From: Kuafuiihalomonas sp964477875
GTDB taxonomy: Bacteria > Myxococcota > Kuafuiibacteriia > Kuafuiibacteriales > Kuafuiibacteriaceae
Assembly: GCA_964477875.1 (NCBI GenBank)
Contig: CAYZFR010000037.1
Location: forward strand, 1 to 26,799
Length of the DNA stretch: 26,799 nucleotides
Direction: 5' to 3'
Shown here: in pieces, positions 16,288 to 23,805 of the stretch
How the letters are laid out: each line of letters begins with the position of its first letter
Numbering within the stretch: the first letter of the stretch is position 1
Notes under the pieces: model-generated
Told to the model about the DNA's origin: nothing
The model's input: the letters and a program-made list of their open reading frames with translations, nothing else
The model's database searches: none
Program-made: the position numbers and the translations under genes

Positions 16288-16617
16288 TCAGCTTCCTTTC
16301 AGGGATTCGATGCGCTCGGTGGGGCTGACGATGTCGGTCAGCCGGACGCCGAACTGGTCGTTGATCACGACCGCCTCTCCGCGCGCGACCAGCTTTCCGT
16401 GGACGAGAACGTCCAGGGGTTCGCCGGCCAGCTTGGTCAATTCGACGACGGACCCCTGAGCGAGGGACAAGAGCTCGCCGATCTGAATGTTGGTCCGTCC
16501 CAGCTCCACCGAGACCACGAGGGGGATGTCCATCACCCGCTCCAGGCTCCGTGTGCTGCTCTGCTTGTTCCCCGCCTCTTCGACGGCGGCTTCGTTGGTC
16601 TCAGTCGACATGTTCAT
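16288..16617 (-). CDS. fliN: Flagellar motor switch protein FliN
   Basis: FliN forms the base of the C-ring with FliM. The ATG at 16617 overlaps the fliM stop (ATGA) and gives 109 residues; a second ATG at 16611 is better spaced from AGAGG and is a possible start. The N-terminal 28 residues are acidic and probably flexible. The C-terminal SpoA domain (about 29-106) has IPLVVSVELGRTNIQIGELL, LAGEPLDVLVHGKLVARGEA and VINDQFGVRLTDIV. The much longer open frame upstream in this frame is a fliM shadow. Confidence 0.97.
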   Translation of the reverse strand: MNMSTETNEAAVEEAGNKQSSTRSLERVMDIPLVVSVELGRTNIQIGELLSLAQGSVVELTKLAGEPLDVLVHGKLVARGEAVVINDQFGVRLTDIVSPTERIESLKGS

Positions 16618-17603
16618 TCCTCTCGTTCTGCCACGTGGCCGAGCGCGCCTTCGAGACGCACCGCCGCACATCCGCGACTCGTGACCGGCCGAACGTCGGC
16701 CTTGTGCACGCCCTCGACATAGAGTCGGAGGGGCTTTTCGGCGTCCTGGTCGAGCCGGATGGTGTCCCCCACCTCCAGCTTCAACAGCTCGCCGACCGTG
16801 ATCGCACCTTCTCCCAGGAAGGCTTTCAGCTCGACGTCGAGCTCGGAGATGCCGTTCACGATCGTGTCTTTCCAGTGGTTGTCTTCTGCGTTCCTCTCCG
16901 TCTGCAGCGCAGAGGACAGCAGCGCCCGGATGGGCTCGATGACGCTGTAGGGTATGAGCAGCGAGATCTTGCCTCGTGTCGTCGCCTCCAGCTCGACCTC
17001 GAACACGATCAGGACGGTGACGTCGGTCGGGGCGGCGATGGCTGCGAACTGGGGGTTGACCTCGGTTCGGATGTACTCGGGCCGAATGTCGATGACGGGC
17101 TCCCAGGCGTTGCCTAGGTCCGCCAAGACCATGGAGACGACCTGCTGGATGAGCTTCAGCTCGATGGAGCTGTAGTCTCGGCCCTCGACGCGATACCAAG
17201 AGCCGGCCCCGCCGAAGACCCAGTCGACGAGACCGAACATCAAGGCCGAGTCCACCGACACCAAACATGTGTTCCGCAGAGGCGGCATCCGGAAGACGTT
17301 CAAGCAGGCCGGGACCGACACCGAGTTGATGAACTCGGAGTACTTCATCAAATGCGTGGCGTCGTGATGCACGTCGACGCTCTTCCGGAACATGTTGAAG
17401 AACGAAATTCGCATCAGCCGGGCAAGGCGCTGGTTCAGGATGTCCAGCGTCGGCATGCGGCCGCGGATTATGCGGTCGTTGCTGGTGAGGTCGTATCCCT
17501 TGGTCCCGTCTGGCGCCTCCAAGGCGCCCGCGTCCCTCGGTTCCCGCTTGTTGACGGAGTTGATGAGGGCGTTGACCTCGCTCTGGGAAAGGACGTTTTC
17601 CAC
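16614..17603 (-). CDS. fliM: Flagellar motor switch protein FliM
   Basis: FliM is the C-ring protein that binds CheY-P and FliG. I place the start at a GTG at 17603: it gives 329 residues, the family length, puts the CheY-binding peptide LSQSEVNALI at residues 4-13, and has AGGTG upstream. A longer frame starting at 17654 would add 17 atypical Ser-rich residues overlapping fliL. The middle domain has MPTLDILNQRLARLMRISFF and the VFGGAGSWYRVEGRDYSSIE stretch. The C-terminal SpoA domain covers about residues 245-325. It is followed by fliN with a four-base overlap. Confidence 0.95.
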   Translation of the reverse strand: MENVLSQSEVNALINSVNKREPRDAGALEAPDGTKGYDLTSNDRIIRGRMPTLDILNQRLARLMRISFFNMFRKSVDVHHDATHLMKYSEFINSVSVPACLNVFRMPPLRNTCLVSVDSALMFGLVDWVFGGAGSWYRVEGRDYSSIELKLIQQVVSMVLADLGNAWEPVIDIRPEYIRTEVNPQFAAIAAPTDVTVLIVFEVELEATTRGKISLLIPYSVIEPIRALLSSALQTERNAEDNHWKDTIVNGISELDVELKAFLGEGAITVGELLKLEVGDTIRLDQDAEKPLRLYVEGVHKADVRPVTSRGCAAVRLEGALGHVAEREE

Positions 17604-17610
17604 GGTGCAC

Positions 17611-18108
17611 CTACTGGGTGACGAACTCGGTGAAGAAGATGTCTTCGACCTCACCGGTTTGGAGCATGTTGTTCATCCGCTTGCGGAGGCTCTCGCGAAT
17701 GTCCTCCTTGGCTCGAGCGCCCTTGGTGTCGGAGAGGGTTAGGCTGGACAGATAGGATATCGTGATGTCGCGCATCTGGGGCTCCCGATGCTCCACCTCC
17801 TCCTTGGTGCGCTCGCTGCTCACGGCGGCCTGGACGACGACCTTCAGGTAGCGGGGTCCGTCCTGGTCGGCGAGGTTGATGGTGAAGTTGCCCACGTTGA
17901 CCGGGATCCCGAAGTCGGCGACGCGAGGGCCCGCGTCCCCGACTCCGCCCGCCCCGTTCTCGCTCCCACCTTCTTGGGCTTCGGCGGGCGCCGTCATTTG
18001 GGGGCCGAGGAACCAGACGGCCGCCACGCCGCCCAGGGAGAGGACGTTGGTGACGACCAGGATGAGTACGAGGGGTGATTTTTTGGACGGCTCTTGCTCG
18101 TTCGCCAT
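17611..18108 (-). CDS. fliL: Flagellar basal-body protein FliL
   Basis: FliL is a single-span inner-membrane protein that supports the stator and the torque at the basal body. The protein has 165 residues: a short charged cytoplasmic start, one membrane segment (about residues 12-34), an acidic Gly-rich linker, and a periplasmic domain from about 70 (FTINLADQDGPRYLKVVVQA, then RDITISYLSSLT). The C-terminus ends VEDIFFTEFVTQ, typical of FliL. GAGGA lies just before the ATG. It is the first gene of the long leftward operon and sits 38 bases downstream of a near-consensus sigma-54 promoter. Confidence 0.96.
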   Translation of the reverse strand: MANEQEPSKKSPLVLILVVTNVLSLGGVAAVWFLGPQMTAPAEAQEGGSENGAGGVGDAGPRVADFGIPVNVGNFTINLADQDGPRYLKVVVQAAVSSERTKEEVEHREPQMRDITISYLSSLTLSDTKGARAKEDIRESLRKRMNNMLQTGEVEDIFFTEFVTQ

Positions 18109-18145
18109 GCTTCCTCACGGAGCCCTGGGGCTCGGGCCGGGGAGG

Positions 18146-18161
18146 AGCACACTTCGTGCCA
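18146..18161 (-). promoter_or_regulatory. Sigma-54 promoter for the fliL operon
   Basis: The minus strand reads TGGCACGAAGTGTGCT (18161 to 18146). Compared with the sigma-54 consensus TGGCACG-N4-TTGCW, it matches at 11 of 12 informative positions; only the first T of TTGC is G. The -24 GG and -12 GC are correctly spaced. The inferred start near 18135 leaves a leader of about 27 bases before the fliL ATG. The gene divergent to it encodes a sigma-54 activator. Confidence 0.8.
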
Positions 18162-18201
18162 GGCGCCGGAGGGCGTTTCAGGAGGATACGCGGCCGCCCT
18201 T

Positions 18202-18215
18202 GTCGAAACTTCGAC
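18202..18215. promoter_or_regulatory. Palindrome, candidate activator-binding site
   Basis: GTCGAA-AC-TTCGAC is a perfect inverted repeat with 6-bp arms and a 2-bp centre, in the divergent control region. It lies about 70 bases upstream of the inferred fliL transcription start, a plausible place for an NtrC-family enhancer site, and about 140 bases before the regulator gene. The assignment to the regulator is inference from position. Confidence 0.4.
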
Positions 18216-18231
18216 TGCTCCTGGCGTCAAG

Positions 18232-18254
18232 GCTCCGACGAGGAGCGGTTTTTT
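18232..18254 (+). terminator. Possible intrinsic terminator or attenuator before the regulator gene
   Basis: On the plus strand GCTCC-GACGA-GGAGC forms a 5-bp stem with a 5-base loop, followed by GG and a run of six T. This is the intrinsic-terminator layout, though the stem is short. It lies upstream of the sigma-54 activator gene and faces it. It could attenuate a leader transcript or block read-through antisense to fliL. Confidence 0.4.
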
Positions 18255-18338
18255 GACTCCCCCTGAGCCTCTGGCGCCTCGAGACGAGCCAGCCCGGTCG
18301 ATGGGTCGTTTCGATTGGAGGCAGCTCCAGGATTGCGC

Positions 18339-18343
18339 GGAGG
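18339..18343 (+). promoter_or_regulatory. Ribosome binding site selecting a TTG start
   Basis: A perfect GGAGG stands eight bases before the in-frame TTG at 18352. The upstream ATG at 18301 has no such site, and the GTG at 18367 is too close to its nearest AAGG. This decides the start chosen for the regulator gene. Confidence 0.5.
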
Positions 18344-18351
18344 TCTTAGCC

Positions 18352-19797
<1,446 letters not shown>

Positions 19798-19930
19798 GCC
19801 TTGGCTGTGCCGTGCCGGCGCATTGACGATCGACGCCCGCTCGACAGCCCGAATCCCGACATCCTGACACTTTTCGAGGCAGTGACTCGTTCTGAGCCGC
19901 CGAAACGCGGCCGCAGGGCTGGCATCATCC

Positions 19931-22168
19931 TTGAATAGAGTGCGCGACGTGAGCTTCGCGCTCCTCACCATTGCCGCGTTCAGCGCCGTTGCCGACTTGG
20001 CCGAGCCCAAGCAGGTCGTGGTCTTGCAGGCCCCCGATCCGCAGACTCGGGTGGAGCTGACCCACCTCGCCGGAGACCGCGTGGCCCGCCTGGTGCTGAA
20101 GGCCCCGCCGGCCGACGTCATCCAGGCCCTCCGGGCGCAGCTCGGAGCCCACATGATCGGCGTCGACCGAGATCGCTTTCAGGATGGGGTGCTCAGCCTC
20201 GACCTCCGCCTCGCCTCCGACGCCGTCGACATCGAGCTGAACCAGATCGAGCGCCCCCGAGCCTTCGCCTTCACCTTCCGAGCCCGCCCCGATACCCCGG
20301 CTCCCGACCGCTCGGGCTACTTCGGTCGCACCCCTGGCCTTTGGCTGCCGGCCAGCCTGCCGACCTCGTTCCCCCGGGAACCTGGCGACGCGCCCTGCGC
20401 AGGAAGCCAGGCGAAGAGCATCCTCGGATGGGCCGAGCCCGCCGATGACGTCACCCAGCGATTCCATCTGGTCCAAGATCCCGAGTGCGCGAACCACCTC
20501 GCAGCCGCACTTGCAGCCTCCGCGCTCCGGAGGGCCGGTGAGCTCGGACCTTTCGAAGTCTGGGCTTACCGTTTCGACCCCCGTCACGTTTGGCCCAATC
20601 GCCCTCGGGCCTTCGCCCGCACTGTATTGATCGCGGGCGAGGTCTTGGCCCGGACCCACTACTTCCCGGAAGCCGAGGTCATGCTCACCTCCCCCGTCTT
20701 CAAGGCGCGTTCCCTTCAGCTTCACCAAGCGATCGCGCTCGCCAACCTGGAGCTGCTTCGGGGTCGGTGGAGCGAGGTCGAGACTCTGCTCGCGCCACTC
20801 TCGGAGCTGGCGAGCCAAGACCGGATGCGCGGGGTGGCGCTGGAGCTGCGGACCCGAGCCGCGCTCGGCGCTACAGAGCCGGAGCGAGCGATAGCGATCG
20901 CCGAAGCAATGCACGACACCTTCGAGCAACCCGAGGCCGCCCCCGCCCGGGCCTTCGTCCATGTCGGCGAAAGCGCCCTCGCTCGAGGGGAGATCCCGCG
21001 AGCCCAGCGCTTCTTCGGCTGGAGCCTCCGGTCGGGCGGGGGACTCGCGAGCGCGGCCGCGCGCATCCGACTCGCCGACGTAGCCGCGATGAAAGGACAG
21101 TTCAAGCGGGCCACCACGCTCCTGGCCCGGGTCGAGACCCGGGATCCTTGCCTGGTGGCCAACCTTCGCCTGCGTCGAGCCTTCCTGCGAATTCGAAACA
21201 ACCGCACCCTGGAGCGCAAGCTGACCCTCGCCATCGAGCGGCCGGAGTGCCCGTCTGAAAAGCGCGAAGCCGCCTTCGGCCTCACTTACCTCTACATGAT
21301 GACCGGCGTCCCCGAGCAAGCCATCGCTTTGGCGCGGCTGTGGAGCATCGAAACGCCCGCCCTCTTTCGAGACCCCGCCACCCAGAAGCCTCTTCTGCGG
21401 GAGGTGGCGCGCGCCGGCGTCGAGCGACTCGTCCGCCACCGCGACTGGAAAGGTATCGCCGAGCTCTACCAAGCTCATCTCTCCGCTCTCAGCCAGGCTC
21501 GAATTCTCGACGACGAGACCGAGCTGGCGATCGCCCGCGCTACCGACGCCCTGGGGCTGCACGAGCTAGCGGCGCGGATGCTGAAGCTGCTGTTGGCGCG
21601 GGACATTCATCCCAAACTCAAGGGAAGGGTGGCGGCGCTGTTGGCCGAAGCCTACGCAGAGGCGGGGGACGACTACCGCGCAGACCTCGTCCAGCGCTAT
21701 TTCGCCACCCAGCTCGCCGGCGACCCGCTCCGCTGGCGGGTGGACCTGGTGTCGGCCGATCTCGCCCTGGAGCGAAAAGACGCCGATGGGGCCCTGAAGG
21801 CGCTCCGAGCAGCCCGTGATCGCTTCCCCTCCGGAGACCCCCGCTTCGCTTGGCACATGGCGAAGGCAGCGGCCTACGCCCAGGGCGGGCGGACCGAGGA
21901 CGCAGCCCAGAGCCTCGTCGAGGCCCTCGAGACAGAACACAGGCCTCCCATCGAGGCGCCCGGCCTCATCATTCGGGTGCTGTCATCTTGCCTACGGGAG
22001 CAGGCCAGCTGCGCTCGTACCCTCTTCCCCGTCGCCCTCGACCGAACCCCCGACCTCGTGACGCCTCGCTTGCGCTGGCAAGCCCGACGGATGGGCATCG
22101 ACGTCGAGGACGGTCCACGCGACGAGATCGTCGACGTGTTGTCGGCCGTCGAGCGAGCCGGCGGATGA
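19931..22168 (+). CDS. Large exported TPR-like repeat protein of unknown function
   Basis: I do not recognise a named family. The frame encodes up to 745 residues. The first 24 (NRVRDVSFALLTIAAFSAVA) look like a Sec signal peptide, so the protein is probably periplasmic. Residues about 28-118 are beta-rich (alternating patterns such as TRVELTHLAGDRVARLVLK and GVLSLDLRLASDAVDIEL), somewhat like an AMIN domain. From about 180 to the end there are Ala/Leu/Arg-rich helical pairs of TPR-like spacing, for example ALARGEIPRAQRFFGWSL and AEAYAEAGDDYRADLVQRYF. The start is uncertain: TTG 19931 keeps the basic n-region; GTG 19940 and 19949 are alternatives. Its stop overlaps or abuts the next gene, which runs into flgB, so a basal-body role is likely. 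A periplasmic solenoid comparable to Campylobacter PflA is a speculative analogy. Confidence 0.8.
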   Translation: MNRVRDVSFALLTIAAFSAVADLAEPKQVVVLQAPDPQTRVELTHLAGDRVARLVLKAPPADVIQALRAQLGAHMIGVDRDRFQDGVLSLDLRLASDAVDIELNQIERPRAFAFTFRARPDTPAPDRSGYFGRTPGLWLPASLPTSFPREPGDAPCAGSQAKSILGWAEPADDVTQRFHLVQDPECANHLAAALAASALRRAGELGPFEVWAYRFDPRHVWPNRPRAFARTVLIAGEVLARTHYFPEAEVMLTSPVFKARSLQLHQAIALANLELLRGRWSEVETLLAPLSELASQDRMRGVALELRTRAALGATEPERAIAIAEAMHDTFEQPEAAPARAFVHVGESALARGEIPRAQRFFGWSLRSGGGLASAAARIRLADVAAMKGQFKRATTLLARVETRDPCLVANLRLRRAFLRIRNNRTLERKLTLAIERPECPSEKREAAFGLTYLYMMTGVPEQAIALARLWSIETPALFRDPATQKPLLREVARAGVERLVRHRDWKGIAELYQAHLSALSQARILDDETELAIARATDALGLHELAARMLKLLLARDIHPKLKGRVAALLAEAYAEAGDDYRADLVQRYFATQLAGDPLRWRVDLVSADLALERKDADGALKALRAARDRFPSGDPRFAWHMAKAAAYAQGGRTEDAAQSLVEALETEHRPPIEAPGLIIRVLSSCLREQASCARTLFPVALDRTPDLVTPRLRWQARRMGIDVEDGPRDEIVDVLSAVERAGG

Positions 22169-22173
22169 ATCTT

Positions 22174-22177
22174 GGAG
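22174..22177 (+). promoter_or_regulatory. Ribosome binding site selecting the ATG at 22183
   Basis: GGAG lies five bases before the ATG at 22183. The in-frame ATG at 22165, which overlaps the preceding stop as ATGA, has no comparable site. Both starts remain possible and differ by six residues. Confidence 0.45.
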
Positions 22178-22182
22178 TAAAC

Positions 22183-22716
22183 ATGGAGCCTTCGATCACG
22201 GAAACTGGACTCGCGCTGCGGGTGAACGGCAGCTTGCTGGCGATAGGGCGACGTCCTCGCCTGGATGAGCTCGACCCCCCCCTGAGGGGCATCGCCCTTT
22301 CGGACTCGCCCGTCCTTCTGCGGGCGGACACGCAGGACGGCGGCTGGATCATCCAGCGCCTCCACGGACTCGGGCGCCGGTCCGCGTTCCCCTGCCGAAC
22401 CTGTCACACCGCCGTCGAAGCCGAGCCGCTGCTGGAGGCGGTCGACCCCTCGGGTGAAGTCTCCTCCGAAGTGGCGGGGACCTGGGCGCTCTTCAACGTG
22501 CACTGGTGGTCATGCGATCGGCAGGACCAGCTCGCGTCGGTCTTGTCGAAGCTCGACGAGGGCCGGCTGCACGGTCGGCTACGGCACATCCACATCCCGC
22601 GGGTCATCGTCACCGTATCCCCGGAATTCAAGCAATCGAAGCTTCAGCCGGAGCTGGAGCGACGTCTCGCCTACTTCAACGTGACCGCCGGTCGCCCGAA
22701 AGGAGAACTCTCATGA
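22183..22716 (+). CDS. Uncharacterised protein with CxxCH motif preceding flgB
   Basis: No family recognised. The protein has 177 residues (183 if the ATG at 22165 is used). It has no signal peptide or membrane segment, so it is probably cytoplasmic. The first half is predicted beta-rich (LALRVNGSLLAIG, SPVLLRADT, GGWIIQRL). A CRTCH motif lies at residues 71-75, and a second possible ligand pair, H107 and C111, lies in VHWWSC. Without export a c-type haem is unlikely; a zinc site made of C71, C74, H107 and C111 is possible. The C-terminal part (about 115-170) is basic and helical. The stop overlaps the flgB ATG (ATGA), so it is translated with the rod genes and was probably retained for a flagellar purpose. 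Confidence 0.82.
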   Translation: MEPSITETGLALRVNGSLLAIGRRPRLDELDPPLRGIALSDSPVLLRADTQDGGWIIQRLHGLGRRSAFPCRTCHTAVEAEPLLEAVDPSGEVSSEVAGTWALFNVHWWSCDRQDQLASVLSKLDEGRLHGRLRHIHIPRVIVTVSPEFKQSKLQPELERRLAYFNVTAGRPKGELS

Positions 22717-23078
22717 TCCCCGTCGACGACATGACGCCCTGGCTCGAACGAGCCCTCGACCTGTCCAGCAAGCGCGGAAGCCTGCTGAGCTCGAACCTCG
22801 CCAACGTGGACACGCCTGGCTACGTGCCCACCGACCTCGACTTCGAGGACAGCCTCCGCGCGGAGCTGCGGCATCGCGCTCACTTCGGCCCCATGCCCGG
22901 GGATCCGATGGCGACCCCCGACACCTCGGTGTCGCCGAGCCTGGACGGCAACCAGGTCGACCTCGACCTCGAGATCACCCGGGCCATGGCCAACAAGGTC
23001 TTCTACGAGCTGGGAACCGAGATCATGAACCGAAACTTTGGACTGATGCGTTACGCCATCGACGAGGGATCCCGCTGA
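22713..23078 (+). CDS. flgB: Proximal rod protein FlgB
   Basis: FlgB is the first proximal-rod protein on FliE. It has 121 residues, slightly short for the family. The axial signature SSNLANVDTPGYVPTDLDF is at residues 26-44. The C-terminus has the FlgB pattern NQVDLDLEITRAMANKVFYE followed by MNRNFGLMRYAIDEG. AGGAGA lies six bases before the ATG, which overlaps the preceding stop. Its stop overlaps flgC by one base. Confidence 0.97.
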   Translation: MIPVDDMTPWLERALDLSSKRGSLLSSNLANVDTPGYVPTDLDFEDSLRAELRHRAHFGPMPGDPMATPDTSVSPSLDGNQVDLDLEITRAMANKVFYELGTEIMNRNFGLMRYAIDEGSR

Positions 23079-23521
23079 TGCTTTCCGTATTCGACTCCCT
23101 GCGCCTGTCGGGCCAGGCCCTCTCCGTTCAGAAGACCCGGCTCGACGTCGCGTCCGCCAACCTGGCCAATGCGCAGACGACGCGAACCGAGGCCGGTGGC
23201 CCCTACCGCCGCCGGGACGTAGTCCTCCACGACCAAGTGGCTCGTGGCCAGTTCGACTTCTTTCTCGACGATGCCATGAGCTCCGTCCGCTCGGTCCGGG
23301 TAGACGACGTGGTGGAAGACACCGCTCCGCCCCAGCTGGTCTACCGGCCCGATCATCCCGATGCCGACGCCAACGGCTACGTGGCGATGCCCAACATCAA
23401 CACCATCGAAGAGATGGTGAACATGATCACCACCATGCGCAGCTACCAAGCCAACCTCAACGTCACGAGCGGCATTCGCCAGATGGCGGAGCGCGCTCTC
23501 ACGATCGGTAGGGGCGTCTGA
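23078..23521 (+). CDS. flgC: Proximal rod protein FlgC
   Basis: FlgC is a proximal-rod subunit. The protein has 147 residues, close to the usual 134-150. N-terminal FDSLRLSGQALSVQKTRLDV leads to the axial signature SANLANAQTTR; the Gly-Pro-Tyr-Arg-Arg that follows is typical of FlgC. The C-terminus has GYVAMPNINTIEEMVNMI and RSYQANLNV. Start and stop each overlap the neighbouring gene by one base (TGATG). Confidence 0.97.
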   Translation: MLSVFDSLRLSGQALSVQKTRLDVASANLANAQTTRTEAGGPYRRRDVVLHDQVARGQFDFFLDDAMSSVRSVRVDDVVEDTAPPQLVYRPDHPDADANGYVAMPNINTIEEMVNMITTMRSYQANLNVTSGIRQMAERALTIGRGV

Positions 23522-23793
23522 TGATAGCGCCCATCTCCAACGCTCCGATCCCAACCGACTCCTCCGCCGCCGCCAGCAAGGCGGACGGCGGCGGCTTCTC
23601 CGCCGCCTTGGAGTCGGTCCGCGCCACCATGACCGAGGCCCATGCGAAGAGCAGCGAAGCCATGGTGGGCGGCGGCTCGATCCACACCGCCATGATCGCG
23701 ATGACCAAGGCCGACCTCAGCTTCCGCTTCGCGGCTCAGGTGAGGAACAAGGCGGTCGAGGCCTATCGCGAAATGATGAACCTGCAGTTCTGA
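23521..23793 (+). CDS. fliE: MS-ring/rod junction protein FliE
   Basis: FliE joins the MS-ring to the rod and is exported early. It has 90 residues. The N-terminal 25 are Ser/Ala/Gly-rich and variable. The C-terminus carries the family pattern FRFAAQVRNKAVEAYREMMN followed by LQF. The ATG overlaps the flgC stop by one base. The order flgB-flgC-fliE-fliF-fliG is the standard one. Its 5' part contains two competing GC hairpins, listed separately. Confidence 0.96.
   Translation: MIAPISNAPIPTDSSAAASKADGGGFSAALESVRATMTEAHAKSSEAMVGGGSIHTAMIAMTKADLSFRFAAQVRNKAVEAYREMMNLQF
23566..23607 (+). repeat. Two mutually exclusive GC hairpins inside fliE
   Basis: GGCGGCGGC at 587-595 of the 23-kb block (23587-23595) can pair with GCCGCCGCC upstream (23566-23574, 12-base loop) or, as GGCGGCGG, with CCGCCGCC downstream (23600-23607, 5-base loop). 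Both stems are perfect. They lie within codons for Ser, Ala and Gly, so they may simply reflect GC-rich codon choice. Confidence 0.5.
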
Positions 23794-23805
23794 AGCGACT
23801 AGACC

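Noticed and set aside
16618..17610. N-terminal extension of the fliN frame to a 440-residue protein
   Set aside because: The first 330 residues are a shadow of fliM in another frame; only the last 109 residues match FliN.
18301..18351. ATG at 18301 as start of the regulator gene
   Set aside because: No ribosome site precedes it and it adds residues before a receiver domain that normally starts near the N-terminus; the TTG with GGAGG is preferred, although the ATG cannot be excluded.
19798..19930. Terminator or RNA gene in the gap after the regulator gene
   Set aside because: Only a short CCGC/GCGG stem without a T-run is visible; no supported RNA feature was found.
19920..19935. Sigma-54-like sequence TGGCAT-N5-TTGAA before the TPR gene
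   Set aside because: Spacing is right, but the -12 GC is GA and only 9 of 12 positions match. It also overlaps the TTG start and would leave almost no leader for the GTG alternatives. It stays a weak candidate, not listed as a promoter.
22393..22407. CRTCH as a c-type cytochrome haem site
   Set aside because: The protein has no signal peptide or membrane anchor, which haem c attachment needs; a metal site or chance is more likely.
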